From Thioalkalivibrio sp. (lineage in GTDB: Bacteria > Pseudomonadota > Gammaproteobacteria > Ectothiorhodospirales > Ectothiorhodospiraceae), in contig SLNI01000093.1 in assembly GCA_007133115.1 (NCBI GenBank), positions 1-8,068 of the forward strand: 8,068 nucleotides of DNA. Direction: 5' to 3'. The position numbers and the translations under genes are program-made. The notes below the pieces were generated by a model. That model was not told the origin of the DNA. It searched no databases and worked only from the letters and a program-made list of their open reading frames with translations. Below, in pieces: positions 1 through 7,086 of the stretch; positions within the stretch are counted from its first letter, which is position 1; each line of letters begins with the position of its first letter.

Positions 1-780
1 ATGATCACCCACCCCGAGTCCGGCGACGACACCATCACGCTGCTCGACCGCTGGGTCGCGGAGGTGCCCGAAGTCCCCGTGTCGATCCTCTCCAACCCCA
101 CCACGATGACCTACGCGGATCTCGAGGATCTGCGTCAGCGCGGGGCGGACATCTTCACCGTCGCGCTGGACGCGGTCACGCCGGACATCTTCGAACGCAC
201 GCGCGGCAAAACCGTGCAGAGTCCGCACCGCTGGGACAAGTACTGGCAGGCGATCGAGTGGGCAGCCGAGATCTACGGACCGGAAAAATTCGGTGCCCAC
301 CTGATCTGCGGCATGGGTGAGACCGAGCGCGACATGCTCGAGGTCTGCCAGCGTATCCGCGATCTCGGTGGCCACAACCACATGTTCGCGTTCTTCCCCG
401 AGCGCGGCTCACGGATGGAGGACTGGGCTCCGGTACCACGCGACCACTGGCGGCGCGTGCAGCTCGGGCGCTTCCTCATCGACTATGCCGGCGTCCGCGC
501 GCAGGACATGCGCTTCGACGACGCGGGCCGGATCATGGATTTCGGCCTCGACCGCCAGGAGCTCGACGCGCTGATCGACTCGGGCCAGCCGTTCCGCACC
601 TCGGGCTGCCCGGGCCGCTCGGACGAAGAGGTATCGGCCTGCAACCGCCCCTACGGCGACTCCAGCCCGGCCGACATCCTGAGCTTCCCGTTCGCGCTGG
701 ACGCGCAGGACGTCCACGTGGTGCGCCGGCAGATGGCGGGTGAAAACATCGGCACCTTCGACCACGAGGCGGATACGTAA
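1..780 (+). CDS. Radical SAM protein, C-terminal part; probable LipS-type lipoyl synthase (5' end outside window)
   Basis: The 259 visible residues are the later part of a radical SAM TIM barrel plus a C-terminal extension. The N-terminal CxxxCxxC loop that binds the catalytic 4Fe-4S cluster is absent, so the gene almost certainly begins upstream and the ATG at base 1 is probably an internal Met. Visible marks are the ILSNPTTMT strand (about residues 29-37), VALDAVTP (54-61), HLICGMGETE (100-109), the MRFD block (170-173), and a C-terminal TSGCPG...ACNRPYG segment (C203, C214) that looks like ligands for an auxiliary Fe-S cluster. The HLICGMGETE and CPG...CNRPYG blocks resemble, from memory, the LipS1/LipS2 lipoyl synthases, in which two radical SAM proteins insert sulfur into octanoyl groups. 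BioB-like or other sulfur-inserting radical SAM enzymes are alternatives. Radical SAM membership is fairly firm; LipS identity is tentative. It ends in TAA and converges on the tRNA. Confidence 0.65.
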   Translation: MITHPESGDDTITLLDRWVAEVPEVPVSILSNPTTMTYADLEDLRQRGADIFTVALDAVTPDIFERTRGKTVQSPHRWDKYWQAIEWAAEIYGPEKFGAHLICGMGETERDMLEVCQRIRDLGGHNHMFAFFPERGSRMEDWAPVPRDHWRRVQLGRFLIDYAGVRAQDMRFDDAGRIMDFGLDRQELDALIDSGQPFRTSGCPGRSDEEVSACNRPYGDSSPADILSFPFALDAQDVHVVRRQMAGENIGTFDHEADT

Positions 781-947
781 ATCGGGGCTATACGCCTACC
801 GCGCGCTCTTCCGCCCTCCGACCGCACCGGGATACAAGCCGGTTCTGCGTCTGTGGTGAAACCATTGTGGGTGCGCGCCCACCCTGATGGAAACCCAACA
901 GAGAACGAGCGTCCGGACCCGAAGTTTACGCGAGTGGCATGCAGACG

Positions 948-970
948 AAAAAGCCCGCGTTGCGCGGGCT
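948..970 (-). terminator. Intrinsic terminator of tRNA-Phe
   Basis: An 8-bp perfect GC-rich stem (952-959 with 963-970) closes a 3-nt loop. On the minus strand it is followed by a run of five U residues (the A tract at 948-952, one base of which is also in the stem). It lies 14 bases beyond the tRNA CCA end, the right distance and direction to end the tRNA transcript. On the plus strand there is no U tract, so it is unlikely to terminate the radical SAM gene efficiently. Confidence 0.85.
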
Positions 971-984
971 CAGACAGAGAATGA

Positions 985-1060
985 TGGTGGCCAGGGACGG
1001 AATCGAACCGCCGACACGGGGATTTTCAATCCCCTGCTCTACCGACTGAGCTACCTGGCC
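985..1060 (-). tRNA. tRNA-Phe (anticodon GAA), CCA encoded
   Basis: Read on the minus strand, the 76 nt fold into a complete cloverleaf. The acceptor stem is GGCCAGG/CCUGGCC with discriminator A and an encoded CCA. The D arm is GCUC...GAGC. The anticodon stem is GGGGA/UCCCC with loop UUGAAAA, giving anticodon GAA. The variable loop is GUGUC, and the T arm carries UUCGAUU with one G-U pair in its stem. The D arm and anticodon arm look the same as in E. coli tRNA-Phe; the acceptor and T stems differ. It has its own promoter and terminator and lies downstream of yggX in the same orientation. No duplicated 3' tRNA segment or integrase is visible nearby, so it shows no sign of being an occupied attachment site in this window. 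Confidence 0.98.
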
Positions 1061-1074
1061 GGACTTGCGGAAGG

Positions 1075-1093
1075 CTTCGCCTTTACGGCGAAG
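1075..1093 (-). other. Leader hairpin upstream of tRNA-Phe
   Basis: A perfect 7-bp stem (1075-1081 with 1087-1093) and 5-nt loop lie between the predicted transcription start and the mature tRNA 5' end. With the start near 1093, the primary transcript would begin almost at the base of this hairpin, and RNase P would remove it. A protective or processing role is inference. It lacks a U tract, so it is not a convincing terminator. Confidence 0.4.
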
Positions 1094-1099
1094 GGGCGT

Positions 1100-1128
1100 A
1101 TTAAAGCCGGAGCCGACACGGCCGTCAA
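1100..1128 (-). promoter_or_regulatory. Sigma-70 promoter of tRNA-Phe with GC-rich discriminator
   Basis: On the minus strand TTGACG (1123-1128) and TTTAAT (1100-1105) are separated by exactly 17 bases. Each hexamer matches the sigma-70 consensus at five of six positions. The bases after the -10 box read ACGCCCC, a GC-rich discriminator of the kind found at rRNA and tRNA promoters under ppGpp (stringent) control. The start would fall near 1093, giving a leader of about 33 nt before the tRNA. This makes tRNA-Phe a separate transcription unit from the yggX operon. Confidence 0.75.
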
Positions 1129-1137
1129 GCCGAAGCT

Positions 1138-1163
1138 GCCGGGACCGGTGGCCGGCCCGCGGC
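1138..1163 (-). other. GC-rich hairpin directly after yggX stop codon
   Basis: In the minus-strand RNA, bases 1163-1154 pair with 1146-1138: nine pairs including one G-U, a one-base bulge at 1159 and a 7-nt loop. It starts immediately after the yggX TAA. No U tract follows, so it is not a canonical intrinsic terminator. It could protect the mRNA 3' end from exonucleases or attenuate read-through into the tRNA unit. The stem is visible; the role is inferred. Confidence 0.35.
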
Positions 1164-1425
1164 TTACCTGGGCTGGCTGGGGTCGACGTAGCCTTCGGGC
1201 TTTTCGGCGCCGCCCTTGAAAAAGAACTTCTCCATCTCTTCTTCCAGGAACTTGCGGGCCTTGGGTTCCATCGGACTCAGGCGATACTCGTTGATGAGCA
1301 TGGTCTGGTGCTTGAGCCAGGTTTGCCAGGCCTCCTTGGAGACATTGGCGTAGATCCGCTTGCCCAGTTCACCTGGGTAGGTGGGGTAGCCGAGGCCTTC
1401 GGCCTCCCGGCCCAGGTACACGCAG

Positions 1426-1442
<17 letters not shown>
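1164..1442 (-). CDS. yggX: Probable Fe(II)-trafficking / oxidative damage protection protein YggX
   Basis: This 92-residue cytoplasmic protein is nearly the same length as E. coli YggX (91 aa). It shows the family signature: Cys7 near the N-terminus, [19 protein letters not shown] (about 12-30), SKEAW (35-39), and [13 protein letters not shown] (45-57), then an EEEMEKFFF segment. In enteric bacteria YggX protects Fe-S clusters from oxidation and is implicated in iron handling; E. coli yggX is SoxS-regulated and sits directly after mutY, as here. The ATG start places Cys7 exactly as in E. coli and has a GAGGA ribosome site (1453-1457) 10 bases upstream. It overlaps the end of mutY by 17 bases, so its ribosome site lies inside mutY and translation is probably coupled. 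Family assignment is secure; the molecular mechanism of YggX remains debated. Confidence 0.97.
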
Positions 1443-2498
<1,056 letters not shown>

Positions 2499-2499
<1 letters not shown>

Positions 2500-3089
2500 T
2501 ACGGCGTTACCACGGTATCCGCGGCACTATGAATGAGCGCGGCCTGTTCAATGCGCTCGATGTTCTCCAGAAATTCCGTCCGCACCCAGGCACGCACCAG
2601 CGGCGGGCCGAGCAGACGCGGCACCTGGACATCGGGTTCCAGGTAGCCATACATCTGCATGCGCGCGTGATCGCCGCCGCTCGTCTCCGGATCGACTCGC
2701 CAGGAGACGTGGCCTCTGCGCATGCGGCTCAACTCCGGAACGGTGATCGCCGAGGACCAGTTGCCGGGGATGTAGCGGATATCCACGGTATGCGGAAGCT
2801 CGCGGCACAGAAACAGGATGCATCCGCGCATCAGGGTGGACACACGGTCGACGCCCGCCTGCGGCGAGCCAAGCGGCTGACTCCGGTCGACCAGTGGAAA
2901 GACGCGGTCGAGGCGATCGTACTCCCGCAGCACAGCCTGCACCGATTCGGCTGGGGCACGGATCAGCGCGTCGAACCGGAATTCCAGGCGAACTCCGTCA
3001 TAGGACACGTGGATGTCGGCGTCCGCACCCAACGCGGCCAGGGGCGTCAGCCACCCGACCAACGCGAGGAGCAGCAGCGCGCGCCGCAT
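2499..3089 (-). CDS. Secreted START/SRPBCC-like domain protein, function unknown
   Basis: This 196-residue protein opens with a clear signal peptide: RR after Met, a Leu/Ala-rich core (about 4-20), and a likely cleavage near LGADA (20-24). The mature part reads like a START/SRPBCC (polyketide cyclase, Coq10-type) fold: an opening strand with RLEFRFDALIRAPAESVQAVLREYDRL (about 34-60, first helix after a strand), FPLVDRS, then alternating strands and a long C-terminal helix from about 162 to 188. The fold usually makes a hydrophobic cavity for lipids or other apolar ligands. Two cysteines, C90 and C95, could form a disulfide in the periplasm. The gene starts 2 bases after the asmA-like stop and overlaps mutY by one base. 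Signal peptide and operon position are clear; domain family is likely; ligand and function are unknown. A lipid-linked role with the AsmA-like neighbour is speculation. Confidence 0.8.
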
Positions 3090-3091
3090 TC

Positions 3092-5419
3092 CTAGCGCAG
3101 GCCCCGTTCCAGAAACCGTTCCAGGCGTTGCTCCAGGCTGCGAGAACCTGAGGGCGCCTCGGGTGCGGCAGCGGGATCCTCGGCACCTTCCGCATCGCGT
3201 TCGCTGGGACCGCCGAGGCCGTAACGGTCCAGCAGGCGTCCGGCTTCGCGCCGCACCCGATCCTCGACGCGTTCCCGCAACACGTCTTCCAGGTTCAACC
3301 GAAAACTGGGCACGGCGAAGGTGCCGGCGACCCGAATCGGCAGCGTATGGCCCTGCAGGTCGTCCAGCGTCCTTCCACCCTGGCCCTGGATGCTGCTGAC
3401 CACGGTGGTATTGATGCGATAATCCATGGTTTCCCGATTGAGGTCGGCCGATCCCCGCCCCTGTACGAGCAAGAGCCGGGACCGGGCCACCAGGTCGTCG
3501 TTCCGGACCACGCCGTCGACGATGTCGAAGCTGCCGCGGAATTCTTCGAAATCGGTCTGGTTCGGTTCGCCGTCATCCTCCGGCGCTTCGCCACGCAGAC
3601 GGGCATCGGCGTGCCGGATGATCCGCTCGATATGAATCCCGCGCACCGCACCGTCGACGAGGCCAATGGTGCCCTGTCCATTGAGGCTCGACGTCAGAGC
3701 CCCAACAGTGGCGCCGGATGCGGCGAGGGTCATGTTCAAACTGCCATTTCCGTCCAGGCGTGCCTCGCCCTCGCGGAGATCTTCAAGCAGCCGCCCGAGC
3801 GCAATGCCGTCCAGCGCGACCGCAAGATCGTACTGGGGCGTCTGGGAACGGACATTCACCCCGGCCCGGCCCTCGAGACGACCCTGGTAGGCGTTCCCGA
3901 TCAGCGGCTCCACCCGCCAGTCCCCGTCGCGAGCCCTCAGCACCAGCTCGATGTCCTCCAGCACCAACCCGAACAGGGTCAGGTGTTCGAGCACGAGCCG
4001 GCCATCCAGATCCAGGGCGTTCAAAAGTTCAACCGGGAGCCGGATCGGAACATCCTCCTCCGCGGTGGCCGGAGCCCGCGGGGACCGCGACCCGGCGGCT
4101 GCGGACGGTTCCGCGCCGGCTGTCGCGGGTTTTGGTGTCTCCACCGTGCGCGCCTCCTCGATCTCCGCAGGAAGATAGCGGTCGAGGTTCATGCGATCCC
4201 CCGCCAGGTCGAAGTCGAGCCAGGGGCGGGCCTCTGACAGCACGACGGCGGCCGTTCCCGTGAGATTCGTCTCGTCGAGGCCGATCTCCAGAGCGCCGAT
4301 GTCAACACCGCGGGCGTCGCCGGTCGCGGAAAGTTTCAGCGTCATCTCGCGCAGCGCTTCCGGGTCCGTGGTGGTCGGCTCGTCCAGCCCCAGAGCGGTC
4401 AACACCGCGCGCGGATCGAAGCGGTTGCTGGTGAGCTCCGCGCGCAGTTGCGGGTACTCCATGGCCAGACCCGTGATTTCGATTTCGCCCTCGAGAAGCA
4501 GGTCGGAGAAGCGTGCCGAGAACGGGACGGCCTGGAGCCGGGATACGGACATGTCCAGTAGCAGATCGGTCTCGAGTCGCACTTCCAGCATCGGCTCGAT
4601 ATCGGGAAGCCGGATGCCGAGATCCACCTCCGTGCGGCGCAGCGCGTAGCGATGGGCCGAAAGGTCGATGTTCAGGAGCGCACCCCCGTCGAGCTCCAGC
4701 AGCACCGGTTCGCCCTCGTCCGGCCGGAAGTCCAGTCGGGCGTCGAGCCGCAGCGGACTGTCCATGCCCAGTCGAAAATCGCTCAGACTCAGGTTGAGCG
4801 GCGCCAGGGTCATCCGTGCACCCTCTCGACGGTCGTCCAGGACGACGCTCAGATCGGTCAGGTTCAAACCCGCCACCCGAAAGTCCCGGAGTTCCCTGCG
4901 CGATGAACCACCATTGACGGATGCCCGGAAAATCGCTGCATCCGCGAACCCGGGGCCGTCCGCCAACGATTCAACGTTTGCCGCTCGGGCCTCCTGGGTT
5001 TCCTGGGCGGCCTCGAGCCGCAACACGAGATCATCCCAGTTGTTGCGTCCGTCCTCGAGTCGGGAGAGCTGCAGGCGGCCGCCGTCGACTTCGATACGCT
5101 GGACGTCCAGTTCACTTCGCAGCAGCGGCAACACCGCCACCGCAACCTCCACGACCCGGAGTTCGGCGAACGGCACCGCCTCGAAACCGGGCGCATTGCC
5201 CACGCGCACCGCTTCGAGCCGGAGCCCCAGCGAGGGGAACAGCGTGAGCTCGACCGGGCCCTGGAGCGTGAGTTCACGACCGGTCGTGTCCTCAAACCCA
5301 GCTTCGATCCGGGCCTTGTAGTCGTTCGGGTCGAAAGTGAGCACGAGGTATGCGCCCACGATCAGCACCAGTGCCACCAGGATTCCGAGCAGGCCCAGCA
5401 GACGCCACAGTATTTTCAT
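3092..5419 (-). CDS. AsmA family protein (inner-membrane anchored, periplasmic)
   Basis: The 775-residue protein has a single N-terminal membrane helix (about 4-27) followed by the AsmA hallmark [11 protein letters not shown] (29-39), then [20 protein letters not shown], which begins the long beta-rich periplasmic region. A Pro/Ala/Ser/Thr linker (about 423-456) separates it from a C-terminal AsmA domain with [15 protein letters not shown] (578-592) and MDYRINTTV (665-673). A second low-complexity linker (737-760) leads to a short amphipathic helix at the end. AsmA-like proteins, with TamB and YhdP, are bridge-like envelope proteins implicated in outer-membrane and lipid homeostasis. The start at 5419 is chosen over an upstream in-frame start at 5527 because MKILWRLLG begins the membrane helix, a GGAG site sits 7 bases upstream, and the extra residues would lie inside moaC. 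The ATG overlaps the moaC TGA (ATGA). AsmA upstream of mutY is also known in Pseudomonas. Confidence 0.93.
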   Translation of the reverse strand: MKILWRLLGLLGILVALVLIVGAYLVLTFDPNDYKARIEAGFEDTTGRELTLQGPVELTLFPSLGLRLEAVRVGNAPGFEAVPFAELRVVEVAVAVLPLLRSELDVQRIEVDGGRLQLSRLEDGRNNWDDLVLRLEAAQETQEARAANVESLADGPGFADAAIFRASVNGGSSRRELRDFRVAGLNLTDLSVVLDDRREGARMTLAPLNLSLSDFRLGMDSPLRLDARLDFRPDEGEPVLLELDGGALLNIDLSAHRYALRRTEVDLGIRLPDIEPMLEVRLETDLLLDMSVSRLQAVPFSARFSDLLLEGEIEITGLAMEYPQLRAELTSNRFDPRAVLTALGLDEPTTTDPEALREMTLKLSATGDARGVDIGALEIGLDETNLTGTAAVVLSEARPWLDFDLAGDRMNLDRYLPAEIEEARTVETPKPATAGAEPSAAAGSRSPRAPATAEEDVPIRLPVELLNALDLDGRLVLEHLTLFGLVLEDIELVLRARDGDWRVEPLIGNAYQGRLEGRAGVNVRSQTPQYDLAVALDGIALGRLLEDLREGEARLDGNGSLNMTLAASGATVGALTSSLNGQGTIGLVDGAVRGIHIERIIRHADARLRGEAPEDDGEPNQTDFEEFRGSFDIVDGVVRNDDLVARSRLLLVQGRGSADLNRETMDYRINTTVVSSIQGQGGRTLDDLQGHTLPIRVAGTFAVPSFRLNLEDVLRERVEDRVRREAGRLLDRYGLGGPSERDAEGAEDPAAAPEAPSGSRSLEQRLERFLERGLR

Positions 5420-5907
5420 GTCTGTTCTCCAGTGGCAGGCTCCGCGAACCAGCTTCCGCTGCGCCCCCCATGTTTCTCCAGCAGGCGAACGGCCTCGATG
5501 CGCATACCGCGATCGACGGCCTTGCACATGTCATAGATGGTCAGCAGCGCCACGCTGACCGCGGTCAGGGCTTCCATTTCGACCCCGGTCTGTCCGTGAA
5601 CCTCGCAGGTAACGGCGGCCCGCACCCAGTCCGGCCCGGTCTCGAACTCCAGCGTGACCCGTGTCAGCCCGAGTGGATGACACAGCGGAATCAGGTCTCC
5701 GGTGCGTTTCGCCGCCATGATCCCGGCCACCCGCGCAACGCCGAGCACGTCACCCTTGCGATGATCCCCGGCACGGATACGCTCGGCGGTTTCGGGACGC
5801 ATGTGAATCCGGCCTTCAGCCACGGCTACCCGGTGACCGACAGGCTTGGCGCCGACATCGACCATGTGTGCCTGCCCGCGGGCGTCGAAATGTGTGAGCT
5901 CGTTCAT
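5416..5907 (-). CDS. moaC: Cyclic pyranopterin monophosphate synthase MoaC
   Basis: MoaC works after MoaA in molybdenum cofactor synthesis, converting the 3',8-cyclo-GTP intermediate to cyclic pyranopterin monophosphate. The 163 residues match the family end to end: AHMVDVGAK (13-21), [15 protein letters not shown] (49-63, with Lys51), [15 protein letters not shown] (65-79, with His77), [12 protein letters not shown] (105-116), and [11 protein letters not shown] (123-133, with Asp126 and Lys129 matching E. coli Asp128 and Lys131). Length is close to E. coli MoaC (161 aa). The ATG at 5907 aligns with the E. coli N-terminus; the open frame continues far upstream only because it runs antisense through moaDE. 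No Shine-Dalgarno is visible before this ATG, so the mRNA may be leaderless. It is the first gene of the five-gene minus-strand operon and diverges from moaDE, unlike E. coli moaABCDE. No moaA or moaB is in the window. Confidence 0.97.
   Translation of the reverse strand: MNELTHFDARGQAHMVDVGAKPVGHRVAVAEGRIHMRPETAERIRAGDHRKGDVLGVARVAGIMAAKRTGDLIPLCHPLGLTRVTLEFETGPDWVRAAVTCEVHGQTGVEMEALTAVSVALLTIYDMCKAVDRGMRIEAVRLLEKHGGRSGSWFAEPATGEQT
5427..5430 (-). promoter_or_regulatory. Shine-Dalgarno of the asmA-like gene, inside moaC
   Basis: GGAG on the minus strand lies 7 bases before the ATG at 5419 and within the last codons of moaC. It decides the start of the asmA-like gene against a longer in-frame reading that would add 36 non-AsmA residues. 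With the ATGA stop-start overlap it implies coupling of asmA translation to moaC. Confidence 0.7.
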
Positions 5908-5912
5908 GCCGG

Positions 5913-5918
5913 TATAAT
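5913..5918 (+). promoter_or_regulatory. Consensus -10 box for moaDE (possible two-way promoter with moaC)
   Basis: A perfect TATAAT on the plus strand lies in the 45-bp moaC/moaD spacer and would start RNA near 5925, about 28 bases before the moaD GTG. No good -35 hexamer is seen at 16-18 bases, so an activator or an alternative recognition mode may be needed. On the minus strand the same DNA gives CATTAT (5914-5919), with TACACA (5937-5942) 17 bases upstream, each 4 of 6 to consensus. That start would fall at or next to the moaC ATG (5907). Confidence 0.5.
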
Positions 5919-5928
5919 GCGGTACCGC
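5919..5928. repeat. 10-bp perfect palindrome in moaC/moaD spacer
   Basis: GCGGTACCGC reads identically on both strands and begins one base after the plus-strand -10 box, covering the predicted moaDE start and the spacer of the putative moaC promoter. A dyad here could be a repressor operator for both operons. It could also be chance in GC-rich DNA. No known ModE-type site was recognised. Confidence 0.4.
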
Positions 5929-5952
5929 CCGGTCGATGTGTAGAGCCCTGCC

Positions 5953-6186
5953 GTGACGATCAACATTCAGTATTTTGCCCGCCTGCGTGACGATGTCGGT
6001 CGCGCAAGCGATGCAACCGCCAAGCCCGATACCGTGCACACGGCAGGCGATCTCTGGCGGCATCTGCATGACAGCCCGCCCCCCCCGCGCCTGATGGTCG
6101 CGATCAACCAGCGCCACGCCCGCCTCGATTCGCCCGTCGCCGACGGTGACGAGGTCGCGTTCTTCCCTCCCGTGACCGGAGGCTGA
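5953..6186 (+). CDS. moaD: Molybdopterin synthase small subunit MoaD
   Basis: MoaD is the ubiquitin-like sulfur carrier of molybdopterin synthase; its C-terminal Gly is adenylated by MoeB, thiocarboxylated, and donates sulfur inside the MoaE active site. The 77-residue protein (E. coli MoaD is 81) starts with the beta-grasp strand [11 protein letters not shown] (3-13) and ends with [14 protein letters not shown] (64-77), the canonical terminal diglycine. The start is GTG at 5953, chosen because it places the first strand correctly; only a weak purine stretch precedes it. Codons for a run of prolines contain eight consecutive C bases (6079-6086). The last two codons, GGA GGC, also form the ribosome site of moaE. 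It is co-transcribed with moaE, 3 bases downstream. Confidence 0.96.
   Translation: MTINIQYFARLRDDVGRASDATAKPDTVHTAGDLWRHLHDSPPPPRLMVAINQRHARLDSPVADGDEVAFFPPVTGG
6178..6182 (+). promoter_or_regulatory. moaE Shine-Dalgarno embedded in the moaD diglycine codons
   Basis: GGAGG, the strongest anti-SD match seen in the window, is formed by the terminal GGA GGC codons of moaD and lies 7 bases before the moaE ATG. The essential diglycine and the translation signal of the partner subunit therefore share the same bases. Confidence 0.85.
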
Positions 6187-6189
6187 ACC

Positions 6190-6627
6190 ATGGCCGTGCG
6201 ACTGTTCTCGGAACCCTTCGATCCCTGGGCGCTGGTGCGGGAGCGGGAGCGGGAATTGCCGCTGGAGAAGCTCGGCGCGATCAGCGTGTTTGTGGGGCGC
6301 ATGCGCGATTTCAACGACGACCGTGCCGTGCAGGGCCTGTTCCTGGAACACTACCCTGGCATGACCAAGCGGGAACTCGAGCGGATCGTGATGGAAGCGG
6401 AAGCGCGCTGGCCGTTGGACGCCTGCGAGGTCGCGCATCGGGTGGGCGCCGTAAACCCTTCGGAGACGCTGGTGCTGGTGGCGGTCTGGTCGGCCCACCG
6501 CATCGCCGCGCGCGATGCCTGCGCCGAAATCCTGGAACGCGTGAAGCACGAAGCGCCGTTCTGGAAACGCGAACGGCTTGAGGACGGCAACGAACGCTGG
6601 GTCGAGACGAACACGCCCGGGTCCTGA
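6190..6627 (+). CDS. moaE: Molybdopterin synthase catalytic subunit MoaE
   Basis: MoaE dimerises and binds two MoaD subunits to add two sulfurs to cyclic pyranopterin monophosphate, giving molybdopterin. The 145 residues show every family block: [13 protein letters not shown] (30-42, with Arg39), LEHYPGMTK (52-60), [10 protein letters not shown] (83-92), [12 protein letters not shown] (100-111), and [11 protein letters not shown] (118-128). Lys119 and Lys126 fall at the same numbers as the catalytic lysines of E. coli MoaE, and His103/Arg104 are also present. It begins 3 bases after the moaD stop with a strong GGAGG site at 7-base spacing. It ends 13 bases from the convergent Rof-like gene, leaving little room for a terminator; none with a U tract was seen. 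Confidence 0.98.
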   Translation: MAVRLFSEPFDPWALVRERERELPLEKLGAISVFVGRMRDFNDDRAVQGLFLEHYPGMTKRELERIVMEAEARWPLDACEVAHRVGAVNPSETLVLVAVWSAHRIAARDACAEILERVKHEAPFWKRERLEDGNERWVETNTPGS

Positions 6628-6640
6628 CCGGGGTCCGGGT

Positions 6641-6892
6641 TCAGCTGGAACCGAAATCCACGAAGTCCACGATCCGGTCGAGGCGCAGGAAACGGCGCTG
6701 CTGCAGCGTATCGCGCACCAGCAGATACTCGGCGTGGCGCCGGGTCCGAAGATCCTCGGGCCACACAACCTCGATGTGCGTGAGGCCGCGACCAAGCCAG
6801 CGCAGCCGCAGCTTGCGACGCTTCAGGATCGCGAGTTCCAGTTGCGAATAGCGCTCGCAACTCATCGGGGAGTACACGGGCGTGCCGGTCAT
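6641..6892 (-). CDS. Rof-like (Rho-binding antiterminator family) small protein
   Basis: The 83-residue protein resembles the Rof/YaeO family, which binds transcription terminator Rho and blocks its primary RNA-binding site. Matching blocks are [15 protein letters not shown] (7-21; E. coli has YxPIxCDxYDxLELA), PEDL...RHAEYLLV (45-59), and the closing [10 protein letters not shown] (68-77). The expected DGE turn in the middle is replaced by LGRGL (33-37). It is basic: 16 Lys/Arg against 10 Asp/Glu, whereas E. coli Rof, from memory, is acidic. This may alter partner or mechanism, so Rho inhibition should not be assumed. The ATG at 6892 overlaps the TGA of the cysteine-rich gene (ATGA), and purine-rich bases precede it. 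The open frame extends further upstream but runs through the neighbour, and its N-terminus would not match the family. Family fit good; function uncertain. Confidence 0.8.
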   Translation of the reverse strand: MTGTPVYSPMSCERYSQLELAILKRRKLRLRWLGRGLTHIEVVWPEDLRTRRHAEYLLVRDTLQQRRFLRLDRIVDFVDFGSS

Positions 6893-7086
6893 TCCCCTTC
6901 CCGCCACACCGCGATTTCGGGATCTTCCCCGGAACACGAGTCCACGCGCCGGAACACGATCGGCGAACAGCACACGGTGCAGTCCTCGACCCATTCGCGG
7001 TCTCCACTCACCATGTCGATGCTGGTCTCGCCCGGCTCTCCGCACCACGGACACGGGTAACTGACGAATTCAATCGGCCGCGTCAT
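6889..7086 (-). CDS. CPxCG-motif cysteine-rich small protein, function unknown
   Basis: This 65-residue protein has the CPxCG signature at PCPWCGE (11-17, Cys12 and Cys15) and a second cluster EDCTVCCSPIVF (35-46, Cys36, Cys39, Cys40), plus Cys51. Paired CxxC motifs suggest a small zinc ribbon, and this resembles the widespread CPXCG cysteine-rich family of unknown function. The C-terminus is acidic and short. The ATG at 7086 lies 17 bases inside the end of hemW, and its stop overlaps the next gene by four bases, so the three genes form one transcription unit. Its own ribosome site is weak, which fits coupled translation. Metal binding is inferred from cysteine spacing. Confidence 0.88.
   Translation of the reverse strand: MTRPIEFVSYPCPWCGEPGETSIDMVSGDREWVEDCTVCCSPIVFRRVDSCSGEDPEIAVWREGE

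Noticed and set aside
862..890. Imperfect hairpin (GTGGG/CCCAC with flanking CCAT/ATGG) after the radical SAM gene
   Set aside because: There is no U tract on either strand and the stem is interrupted; not enough to call a terminator.
985..1060. tRNA-Phe as an integration site for a genomic island
   Set aside because: No integrase, no second copy of the tRNA 3' end and no change in gene character around it within the window.
887..1219. Open frame of 110 codons on the plus strand, crossing the tRNA
   Set aside because: It runs antisense through a complete tRNA-Phe gene and its terminator and into yggX; the protein has no recognisable domain.
3347..4237. Long plus-strand open frames opposite the asmA-like gene
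   Set aside because: They lack recognisable domains and start signals, and mirror the codon structure of the real minus-strand gene.
5420..5527. 36-residue N-terminal extension of the asmA-like gene
   Set aside because: The extension lies inside moaC, is Arg-rich, and would precede the membrane anchor; the ATG at 5419 has its own ribosome site.
6616..6639. GC-rich inverted repeats between moaE and the Rof-like gene
   Set aside because: Short stems (5 bp, or 3+4 bp with a mismatch) with no U tract, in a region where such pairing is expected by chance.
5420..6795. 459-codon minus-strand open frame including moaC
   Set aside because: Only the last 163 codons are MoaC. The upstream part is antisense to moaD and moaE and resembles no family; it is open because of GC-rich codon bias.
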